From Symbiodinium natans (lineage: Eukaryota; Sar; Dinophyceae; Suessiales; Symbiodiniaceae), in contig CAJNDS010000511.1 of NCBI GenBank assembly GCA_905221605.1, forward strand, positions 1 through 64,000: a stretch of DNA of 64,000 nt. The letters run 5' to 3'. The position numbers and the translations under genes are program-made. The notes below the pieces were generated by a model. That model made no database searches, was not told the DNA's origin, and saw only the letters and a list, made by a program, of their open reading frames with translations. Below are positions 45,597-55,064 of the stretch, in pieces (the stretch's first letter is position 1; each line of letters begins with the position of its first letter).

Positions 45597-46564
45597 AGCA
45601 AGGGCAGTTTCGAGGACGGCGCGCGCGGCCACGCCCGCTCCCAGGCGAGAGCGTGATTTTGGCCCCAAATGCGAGCAGGCTTCGAGAACGGCTTATCCGG
45701 CAGGTCTTGGTCACGGGCGGCGGGCGTGCCCGCTGTTTACCCTACCGTTGGGACCGCAAAGACCCCATGTTGAGGGTAATTACATGAAAAAGTTGAAAGG
45801 AGATAGAAGCACGAGCCAGCCTAGAAGGATCCAAAAGGATACGAAGAGCTGCTTGGATGGGAGTTGCGGTGCAAACATGTGCGATGCAGTGACATTCGAC
45901 CAGGGGAAGTTTGTGGGAAGGTCATTTAGTTCCAATTGGCGAATGTAAGCCTTGATGTTGGCTAGGGTGCGTGGTGGTGAGTTCGTGCTTGTGCCCAGGT
46001 TTGTGTGTGTGTGTGTGTGTGTGTGGGCATGCGGCATGTGTTTCGCCAGTGTGTCGCCAGCGTCTTTGCTTTACAAGCCTTCTTATCGGTTAAAACAAGG
46101 ATAAAAAATTGTCGTAGTCACTACCCCCTGCCATTTTGCTTGAGCATGTGGCAAGCGAAGGACGATAAGCTATGAGTTACAATGGTTGCAACGCCGTTAC
46201 AACCTTTCCTACAGTGGGTAGTGTGTACCCTCCCCAACTGCTTTCAGACTATACAAATGTATGTGAATGTGCATGTGCATGTGCATGTGTATGCGTGTGT
46301 GTATGTATGTGTGTGTATATATATATATATAAATCGCACATGTACAAGCGCATCTTATCGTGGAGCTGCCTAAATTTACTTCTCCTATCGTTCTGTATAC
46401 CGTGCTGTAAACAGAAAGGTGATGCACCCTCAGAACATCATTAAACCATGAAGATTTGTAAGTGCACCAGGCCGCCAGGACGTCACGCCATGTTAAGCCC
46501 TGTACCCCTCCCCCCCCTTCCCCCCCACGCCTCTCCACCCCCCCCCTCCCCCTCCCCCTGGCAG
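45597..46564. other. Microsatellites, no gene seen
   Basis: (GT)n at 46002-46026, TGTGCA/TGTATG and (TA)n at 46255-46331, and C-rich tracts at 46501-46560 that act as the polypyrimidine stretch before the next exon. Confidence 0.6.
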
Positions 46565-46705
46565 ATGATCAGGCCTGAGATGCAGCGCTACATAGTCCTC
46601 CTGCTGATCAGCTGGGTCTTGAACTTGATGCTGTTCGAGCCGCTACTGCTCATCCTTCATCTTTTCGTGGGAGAGCCCTCAGTCGATGAAGCTTGGGCAT
46701 ATTAG
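46565..46705 (+). CDS. Candidate membrane-segment exon
   Basis: A long C-rich tract ending CTGGCAG precedes an open frame with a strong hydrophobic helix (YIVLLLISWVLNLMLFEPLL) ending in TAG at 46703. The W..N...FEPL arrangement recalls the last membrane helices of polycystin-like proteins, but one helix is too little to claim it. It may belong to the Cys/Lys-rich gene just downstream if a donor inside (TTC|GTGGGA) is used. Confidence 0.35.
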   Translation: MIRPEMQRYIVLLLISWVLNLMLFEPLLLILHLFVGEPSVDEAWAY

Positions 46706-47075
46706 CAGCTTCAGAGAAAATTCACCGACGAATGCTAGAATCACGACCCGATTTGCCACTGTTGCGCGCTTAGGAATTCTTGCGGCCTTTCCTTCCCATT
46801 CTGCTGCTGGTGCCTCGAGCAATCAGTTTCTGTTGCGGCCGCTCGGCACATGAACCTTTGCTTGATTCGGGGCAGGCTGAGAGTTCGCGAATTTTCTGTA
46901 TGAGAAGTGTGCATTTCGTGAGAGCTCTCGTGCAGGTGTCATTAGCTCATGTCTTGATTGGCTGGTCTCGCGCTTGCGGCCTTTGTGGCCGGAGAAGTTC
47001 GTCGAGAAGGTCCCGCCAAAGTGCCTGAAGAATGGTTCCTGAATCCTGCACGTCCGCATGCTTCTACCATGGCAG

Positions 47076-47584
47076 GTGAAGGGCGCTTGTCCCTGTCGAA
47101 TCTACAAGTGCGGCTGCTGTGGGCGCCGCTGCCGAATCTGCAGTTGCTGCTCGAGAACCGAGGTAGTGCCTTGGCTCCTTGCGTGGCTTCAGAAGCCGTG
47201 GCACCCCGTCTGCCCTGGCGTCTCTCGCCTCAGGAGCCTGTGGCACCGCCCGACCTGACAGAAACGATTGAGTCCGAGGATGAACAAGAGGCAGCGGCGG
47301 GAGCCACGGGGCTTTGGAGGGCCTTGGAGGGCTCGGCTCTGGATTAGATTGCAATGAGTGCATGCCAGGCACAGAAGAAGGGCAACAAGGACAAGAAAGA
47401 GAAGGCGGAGAAGAAGGAGAAAGCCGAGCGGAAAACGAAGGAACGCAAGGACTCCAAGACACGGCGCATGTCAGTCGAGCATGGAGCCGCTTCTAGAGCC
47501 AGCATAGGCGTGCTGGGGCATCTTCGATGTGTCCCAAACATGGAGAAGTTTCCACAACTGCCAATTGGCAGATGCCTAGCCTGA
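47076..47584 (+). CDS. Cys-rich / acidic / Lys-rich protein, three exons
   Basis: Exons in phase 0: 47076-47162 (ATGGCAG acceptor, GAG|GT), 47234-47290 (GCCTCAG, GAG|GC) and 47369-47584 (ATGCCAG, to TGA). The first encodes a dense Cys cluster (CPCRIYKCGCCGRRCRICSCC), possibly metal-binding or a palmitoylated membrane-proximal patch. The second is an acidic linker (TETIESEDEQE). The third is a Lys/Glu-rich helix (KKGNKDKKEKAEKKEKAER) and tail. No family recognised. At least one upstream exon is missing. A competing frame without the Cys cluster is open over exon 1, but it does not join the others in phase. Confidence 0.42.
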
Positions 47585-49888
47585 TCGTCATTCTCTGATC
47601 TCTCCTAAACCCGGAGCAGTTCCTCAGTGTTCATCTCACAGCTGCCTTGCGATCTGTCTGTGCTTGCCCAGGACCGGAAGGAGAAGAGGTAGCATAGGTA
47701 GGATCTGGCAGTCCCGAAATCGAGGTGTATTGGACGTAGAATCTTAGCGGCTTAGCTTTGTTCAAAATTCATGGCAGTTCCCCACTTGCAACCGGGAATC
47801 CAAAAAGGCAGACTAAGTAGAACAAGGTCGGTCTCGGGAGTCCCCGAGTCTCACAACACGTCTCACGTGGGGCTCACAGGCCAAGCCTTGCCCCCGTTAA
47901 TGAGCCGGCCCAGGCCAACGGCCTTGTGCCTTCAATTCACAAGCCCACCGGGCCCAACGGGCACGGGAGATTTCGAGAATTCAGCCAGCAAAATCAGGCT
48001 TGCACGAAGCATATTGCAGGTGCAGGCCATTGCAGGTGTAGCGTCAAGTGAAGCATCGCCTCGCCGAGCTCAGTGCCCCATGAGCTTCCGCGCGTTTCCG
48101 GGCTTGTAGCTGGGCAGAGCGCAGGTTTTCAGAATGAAAGTTCGAATCGGCTATTGCGTTTCTTATCAGCCTCCTATCCGTAATCTTATGAGTCCTACGC
48201 CCTTTATCATCATCTCTGAGTGGTGACTCCACCGGCACATCTCGAGCTGCACTTTAGCCTTGAGAGCAAGGGCAGCTTGGTCTGCAAAGGAGGGGATGAG
48301 GCTAAGCATAGCGGCGTGCTCCTTAAGTGAACCCTGCGAGTGCTCCTCCTTGCTCCACAGAGCTTTTGCAAGCAACAAAAAACTTGTTTCGCCCCTCAGC
48401 TTTGTAGTGCCTTACGTATACGTGCAGTCAAGATGAGGTCTGGTAGTGAAGATTGGGTCGGAGCTGTTGTATCACTCTTTTCCAGGTGCGAGCTTTGGTC
48501 AACTTGGGTGCTTTGCTATGAACGGATTCGTTCTGCTTCTGCTTGCAGTAACAACAATAGTTACTGTACCTGCAGCAACACAGCGCATGTCGCAGAGTCT
48601 GAAGCGGCTGAGGTTCACGCGGCATGGATGACCCGCGCCTGAAATGGAGCAGGGGGTTGAGGCCGTGGTTCATGATGCTGCTGCAATGCTGCTACTTGTA
48701 GGGCATCCAGTGGCTGCGCTGCCGCACCGAGCACTAAAAGCATCCGGAGGCTTCCGCGCTCGCAGAGCTGCGGAGTCGTGACGCGCAAGGGGCCAAGCTT
48801 GAGTAAAGTGAGTACTGTTTTCGGATGCTCAGCTTACGGAGAAAGTTTGAGAATTCGACATCCGTCTTAGAGTTGATGTAGGGCGGTTCTACTCCAGACT
48901 TCCATGCAGGTGATTGGGCTTAAGTGGCGGCTTTGGATATCCTGTCGAATCCTGTCGATTACAGTATCCGTACAGCCCTGGGTCCAGCATGTTTGTAGAG
49001 TTGCGACGCATAGGCTGCTGCGTCAAAGGCGTGTAGTTGTGTGATGCAGCAAAAGGGATGCAAAGGATGAGAGCGATTCAAGGACGACTAAGGTCCCAAG
49101 CCTGAACCCAAGCTGAACAGCCTTTGGGACTTGGACAAAAGCGAGTTAAGCCGCGAATGACAATGAGGTGCGTGTCATGAGTTTGCTTACTCCAACAAAC
49201 CCGAGCACAACTAGTCTGGAACACGCCATGCAACCACCGAAAACCCAAGAACCCACGTCCCAGACTTGCCGAAAACTCGCGGCAAGCGGCCCGACCATGG
49301 CATCTGGCCGGTGGGTGCACCAGGTTCGTGTTGAGCAATTGAGATGATTAAGCCAATGAAGCAGCCAGCTGCTGTGATGCGAGAGCAGAGAGTAGGATCC
49401 TTGGGGGGCGAAGAGGGCCCCCCCGTTTTCTCCATTTTTTTTGGTTTGGGTTTTGTCTTGGGTTTTCCCCCCCCGACGGAGCGGATCGAATCACCAGGTC
49501 CACTGTGGCAGCCGCAGACTGCTGAGCAGCGAGCTTGGCGAGCCATGACTGGCTCCGCGGCCGGGGCACCCATGCGATCGATGCCATGTTCAGGAGATCG
49601 ATGGCCCAGAGTCGCTACACCCCCCAAGAGCAATCCTCAGGCACCCGCGTCCAGGTCTCTGCTATAAACTTACCAAGTCGTCGATGTGGGTGAGGTCCGG
49701 GCTGCCGCATCCGTGCAGCTGACCCGAAAAGGCGGTCTCCACACAACGTCTGGAAAACGGGGGGCAGTTTCAGCAAGCCCAGCAGTGAGTTTCCTTTCGA
49801 AGGTGCGGCGAAGAGCCAGGTGCACGAGACCCCGGGCATCGAGGCTTCGAGGGCCTGATTCGGTGCTCCGTGCATCTCCGCACCATGG
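47585..49888. other. No supported gene
   Basis: Short frames on both strands with no motif or consistent splice chain. A strand-ambiguous Gly/Pro-rich stretch lies at 49400-49490. Confidence 0.5.
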
Positions 49889-49985
49889 GTTTGGGTTTAG
49901 GGTTTAGGGAGTTTAGGGAGTTTAGGGAGTTTAGGGTTTAGGGTTTAGGGTTTAGGGTTTAGGGTTTAGGGTTTAGGGTTTAGGG
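49889..49985 (+). repeat. Interstitial telomere repeat, TTTAGGG orientation
   Basis: About 13 units of TTTAGGG, three of them in the longer form GGGAGTTTAGGG. The last seven or so are perfect. Confidence 0.92.
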
Positions 49986-50363
49986 CAAAGTTTCGTAGTT
50001 AGCTGCTGGCCAGGCTTGGGACAGCGTCTCGCAAGCGCCCAGTGTTCCCGGTACTCCATACACGAGGCCCGATTCACCTCTGCCTCCAGCCTGGGATGCC
50101 TACATACAACTCACACCGAGCTGAAATCACAACAAATGAGGTGAGTGCGCGTCTTGCAATCTGGCCAAGATAGGTTTATAATTTATACACATGGGCCTGG
50201 AGTTTAATATGATGTCATATTCTGTTGCGCCGCGATACGCGATACCAATATTGCAGTATGCTGTAATATTAAATAGAAATGTAAGTGTGTGTGTATATAT
50301 ATACACATACTGTATCACACATGCGCGTATATACTTGTTATTTGCACTGTATCATTTACGATA

Positions 50364-50394
<31 letters not shown>

Positions 50395-51605
50395 TATGGA
50401 CATTATATGGGACCCTCGGGGCAGGGACGTGCATGTGTGCCAGGTCTTCTGGCGCTCCCACCGAGGCAGGGTGTGTGAGTTGACGAGGCTGCAACACCGT
50501 ATGCCATCTCATGTCTTGAAGGCATTGAGCGCGGAAAGCTGCGACTCCAGCAATGTCCGCTTCTGAGTGTGGGAGCTGTTCCGGCATGTTGTAGAAATTG
50601 TTGTATAACGTGTTGTGCTTGTAAATGCTGGTGCGCGCACGGGCAGACGGGCCTGCAGATACTGAAATCGAAGAGAGAGTCCACCGGAGTGCGGTCAACC
50701 CGTAAACCCCCAAGCCTTGAACCACCACATGGCATAGACGCTTGCTGGAGGAGCCCTCTGAAACTGAAGCATCCTGAAGCCTTGTTTGCCTTGATGAAAT
50801 GCTTGCAGTATCAGCAGGCTGTACAAAACCTTCGGTGCATTGCTGTCGTGCTCGTGAGCTTCTTGCCGTTGACCTAAGTGAATCTTGGGGGTAGGGTGTT
50901 GGGGCGCTGTCAAGTCCAGAAGCAGCAGCGAGAGGCTCACCTAGCGGCTGGGTGGGTGGGTGTCAGGGGGACCCAAAATGTCCTAGTAGGCGTTCTTGTT
51001 GCCCTCTTTGGGGGAGGTCCCCCTCCTCCTCCCCCCCCCCCCCGCACCACAGAATCGCCCAAACGACTTTGCGGTGAAGGAGACCAGTTCTTGGTCTGTT
51101 TGTTCCAGATGCTTCTCGATTGTTCTCGATTGGGACGAGGCGAATATTATTCCCACCACTTGTATTGTTGTTAGTCTTGTTTTTACCACAATATGTTATT
51201 CTATCACCATTGTCACTTTCTACTACTGTACTACTGTTTTACTGCTATGCTTTTGTGGCAGTTCTCTTCTTCCATGTTCCAAGGCCAGGGAGCATCGGCA
51301 GCTCAATCGCATCATCCGCGAGCGTTTCACCAGGCCTCTGCTGTTTTTTTTTTCATTCCGAGTTTTCGACAGGTGGGGAGGGGGGGTGGGGGGCGGGGGG
51401 CGAAGGGGGGGGGGGGGGGGGGGGGGGCGGGGGGCGAAGGGGGGGGGGGGTGGGGGGCAGGGGGGAGATCAAAGGATACCAAAACCAAGAACGTGGTTCT
51501 TACAACTGAGGAGACCTGAGAACGCGGATAGCGCAAACAGTGCCTTGCATGTTGGTGGATATTGCAACTGGAGGCCATTCTGAGATATTCTGGGTCATGC
51601 GAATT
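49986..51605. other. Microsatellites and homopolymer tracts, no gene seen
   Basis: (GT)n(TA)n at 50285-50310, (CT)n(TA)n at 50364-50396, a C run at 51031-51043 and a G-run cluster at 51374-51466. One short piece at 51474-51507 is repeated in inverse orientation at 52541-52574. Confidence 0.6.
51374..51466 (+). repeat. G-run cluster
   Basis: Runs of up to about 20 G separated by CGG, GAA or T. Quadruplex-prone; lengths may be unreliable. Confidence 0.85.
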
Positions 51606-51990
51606 CACATATGAAAGCCATCAATGTTGCGGAAACGAAGTACATTTCTGAATGCACGCTCCTGGTGTAGGGAATTCTGCGGCCCACAACACATAGAAGT
51701 CATGAGAAAACCACGAAATCACTTGGCACCCACATGTAGCATCAATGAGCGTTGCAGAACGGAATAAATTAGTTTTTACAAGCTCCTGATGAAAGGACTT
51801 CTGTGGCCCGCAACACGTAAAAATCAGGCGAAAACCATGCGAAACCACATATGACAACAATCAATGTTGCAGAAACGAAGTACTTTTATTTATACAAGCT
51901 CCTGGTGTCGGGAGTGCTGTGGCCCACAGCACATAGAAGTCATGAGTAAACCACAAAATCCCTGGGCAATCACATGCAAAATCAATGAAA
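51606..51990 (-). repeat. 125-bp satellite, three copies plus a partial one
   Basis: Copies start at 51606, 51731, 51846 and 51971 (CACAT start), with spacings of 125, 115 and 125 bases. The reverse strand of copies 1 and 3 encodes nearly the same peptide, HDFYVLWA then PTPGAC and TSF.QH. The middle copy lacks 10 bases and is out of frame. This may be a decayed fragment of a repeated coding exon or a plain satellite. Confidence 0.8.
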
Positions 51991-52160
51991 CGCGAAGCCT
52001 CTTGTGGCAACGAGCGCTCTCTGCAAAATCCGCAGCTGTGCATTCGTCTCTAGGGCATTTTGTTACTCAATCTCTAAGGTTTGGCCTGACAATGCTGATA
52101 GGGCTTAGACAAACGAGGGAGGACGGGGTTGATGCACCTAACTGCCCGAAAACCCAATGT

Positions 52161-52203
52161 CCTAAACCCTAAACCCTAAACCCTAAACCCTAAACCCTAA
52201 ACC
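52161..52203 (-). repeat. Interstitial telomere repeat, CCCTAAA orientation
   Basis: Six perfect CCTAAAC-register units. Opposite orientation to the block at 49889. Confidence 0.92.
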
Positions 52204-53531
52204 TTCAAATCCTGAAACACTAGCCCTCCTGCACTCTATACCTGTCTCTGGTTGAATACCTTTTTGGCTCTGGGTTCCTACTATAGCTACTTATACCTAA
52301 AAGTACGTGCCTTTTTTCCAGGGTCTACTCCAAAACAGGTATGCAAAACTACTACCGCCCCCTCCCCCAATCAGATGAGAGATATCACAACTGAAGATGT
52401 TTTCAAAGTTGCTTGGTGTTCTGTTAGGACCGCAACTCTGGTTTGGAATGTTGGTAACTTGTAACCTTAATAAGCGGTTGTGATATCAAGGTTTCTGGTT
52501 TGCTTTTCAAGCCAACAGCAATTGTGACATCCCGGTTCTTGGTTGTAAGAACCCCCGTTTTGGTTGTAGTATCCCGTACTCGCGGTGGGGGCATGTTCCG
52601 AAATGTCACAACCTGAGATGCAGGAATCGAGAAGGCTGGCATGATTGGCACGTCGGGCGGGTGATTGGCTGATGGACTTTTGCAGGGCTTTGCAGTGAAG
52701 TTTCACCGAATGCATGCCATGCGCAGGCCGCAGGCACAGTAGGATGCGTTTCACCTTGTGTCGAGACGTGAGCTTGGCATGAGAAACTTCACCTGCATTG
52801 TGTACCTCTAACTAACTCCTGGCAGGATGCAGGCACGGAACCCCAAATGGCACCAGGACTGGAGAAGGCCCCCACACAAGAGAGGCGGAAGTCTTTGCCG
52901 CAGCTTGTCGTCCAAAGTACATGCCCGCAAAGTGCATGGCATGCTGGAGTCAGGTTATGGGGAGGAAGCTTAGATGAAATGAGCAATGAAGATGCTTGAA
53001 TACAACCTGCTGGCATCACAGACATGGGGCAGGCAAAGCATGACCACAGCACCAGCCCACGCAGCATCACCTACCCAATCATTGCATTTCTGCAAAGCAC
53101 GGCCGCCGCTCAGCAATTGTTTGTATCGCCTGCAGCGGGCCAGGCTCGGAAGTCTCTGACTGTAAGCCAAGATTGACATTACATGCTTTGAATTTTGGCC
53201 GCACAGCTGCAGTATGCTGCAGTGACGCAGGCGGCTGCCTTGCGGCATGATGTGCAATTGCTTGGAGCGGGCGCGGACGCCTCTCCTTCAAGAGGGGTCA
53301 GAAGCTCAAGATACATCAATCCGCAGGTAGCCGCAGAGTTACCTCGTCACAGTCGTTCCGCCGAGGTCCAGCGGAAAGGCCAGCCGACGGCGCATTGCGG
53401 GCCGGGTGGTCGAGGCAGATGCACGCACTGGGGTCGAAGGTCAAAATGACTGCTGCTTCTGCCTGAACAAGTCCAAGAACATCCAAGAACATTCAGCCAA
53501 ATAGACGTATATGTTATACAATATAACGAAG
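52204..53531. other. No firm gene
   Basis: One exon-like piece after GCCGCACAG at about 53205-53310 (QYAAVTQAAALRHDVQLLGA). Nothing else recognised. Confidence 0.35.
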
Positions 53532-53648
53532 GACAGCCCTGAGAACAAACCCTTCACATGCAACATGCACATCGCAACACTCCACCATGAAAGCACCGCC
53601 CAGGTGCTAAACGACCACTACTTCAAGGAGCTCCGCGAAAAGCACAAG
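53532..53648 (+). CDS. Candidate internal exon, 39 codons
   Basis: Bounded by AACGAAG and CAAG|GTACTT, phase 0 on both sides. It encodes DSPENKPFTCNMHIATLHHE followed by a charged helix (HYFKELREKHK). Composition and flanks look like a real exon. The family and the neighbouring exons are not identified. Confidence 0.35.
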
Positions 53649-54159
53649 GTACTTTGGGGAAGACGGGTTTGGAGTGTTTGTCGGCGGGGTGGGGGGTGGG
53701 GGAGGGCTCTTTTTGCACAAGGACACTGGGCATTCGCTCGTCCTCTAAAGTCATACTGGGCAATGTCCTTTGCTTCGGCAAGATGGATGTAGTGAATGTG
53801 GTGAATGTTGTGTGTCGGCCGGTTTTGAGAAAGTCTGGTGCCGCATTGAGACAACTCAGAAACAGACCTTACTAAACCCGTAAGCCCTGCACAAAAAGTC
53901 AGGGCTCTGCTTCTCCTAAATTATACGAAATAGACTTTCATCTTACAACCAAGGAGGGCCCATAATGTGAACAACCCCTTTGAAGAGATCCCAAGATAAA
54001 AAATGGCCTGATCTTCCCGGAAGGTGCCAGAGGATTTCCTGGACACTGGGAACACACAGGCGGATCGGCAGATCTTTGGAGCCATTTAGGAAGCCAAGGA
54101 AGAGCCAAGACGAAGCCACCCTTGCCGGTCTGTGAGCTAGTCTGGTAGGAGCCATTTAG

Positions 54160-54248
54160 GACCATGTGGGGGTCGGGACCCCCAATATAGATCCCCAAAT
54201 AGTTGAATCCCTTATAACCAATAAGGTACCCCTAATTTCGGAAACCTC
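54160..54248 (+). repeat. Dispersed repeat family, copy B
   Basis: Core CCAATAAGGTACCCCTAAT then TTCGGAAA at 54218-54244, preceded by AATATAGATCCCC, with a GGGGGTC/GACCCCC hairpin at 54170-54185. Confidence 0.6.
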
Positions 54249-54916
54249 CGGGTGTGGGTGTTTCCGAACAGTGCGGGATCGCCTTCTTTGCGAGGCTCTG
54301 AACCTCGACCTCCCCCGTCTGGAATCCTCTCACGGCAAAGGAGGCCGTGCACACCGAAAGTTGCCGTTTAGCAACCCGCAGCATTCCCCTTGAATTGGGC
54401 AAACCGAAGCAGATAGGATGCATCTAGAGAGGCCATTTCGCACTCCCTCTTTGTTTCCCTCTACCTCCCTCCCTCTCCTTGCCCAGTTAGCCAGCGTACA
54501 GTTGGAATCTGCAACATGATATGACAAGTAACGCGAATTTGATCATCCGATGCCGCTGGAATAGAATGATAGTTTGCTCTGGTTAGGCAAGATAAGCAAT
54601 GCTGTGAAGTTTGGGAGCATAATATGAACTCGCCCCCCGCCCAGTTTTGTGCCGGGATGGATCGAGAAGGGGGAAACAGGGCAAATGCTGTATCAGTTCG
54701 TTGCATCTTGCAGAGCAGAGACTTGCCGATGCTCGATGCTGGCGGTTGTCCAAGAAAGCACTCTCGGTGGATCTTCCGTCCAGAGCGCGACACCACTTAA
54801 TTGGATCAATGCTGGCGGCTGTGTGCCGTATGCTGCTGGCCATGCCAGCTTTTTGTGGACTTTGCAGCCCCTGTGGCAGGCCACGGGCAATTCAACAGCA
54901 GCTGCCGACGATATGC

Positions 54917-54978
54917 CCCTTGGCTTCATGATGTGAATGCGGTCTCGCCCTTGGCTTCATGATGTGAATGCGGTCTCG
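54917..54978. repeat. 31-bp tandem duplication
   Basis: Two identical copies beginning CCCTTGGCTTCATGATGTGA, at 54917 and 54948. Confidence 0.9.
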
Positions 54979-55064
54979 CGTGGGGTGCAATTCAATAGGC
55001 GCCGAGGGGTTGCCGATCTTCAGCCGTCGCCGCTGCGTCGCTCAGCCCGTCGCTCTTCTGGCAG

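Larger units (their letters stand above)
53649..55064. other. Probable 5' part of the PIP-kinase gene, exons not resolved
   Basis: The N-terminal part of the kinase domain should lie here, but I could not identify it. The interval contains dispersed repeat copy B and a 31-bp tandem duplication. Confidence 0.4.

Noticed and set aside
50996-51583. 195-codon forward frame
   Set aside because: Half of it is a Gly tract from the G-run cluster, and the rest has no motif.
49889-52203. True chromosome end
   Set aside because: Unique sequence continues on both sides, so these are interstitial repeats.
51474-52574. Inverted 34-base pair of arms encoding Gly/Tyr/Asn/Gln-rich peptides
   Set aside because: Too short and diverged to call an element or a gene. 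Noted only as a possible repeat remnant.
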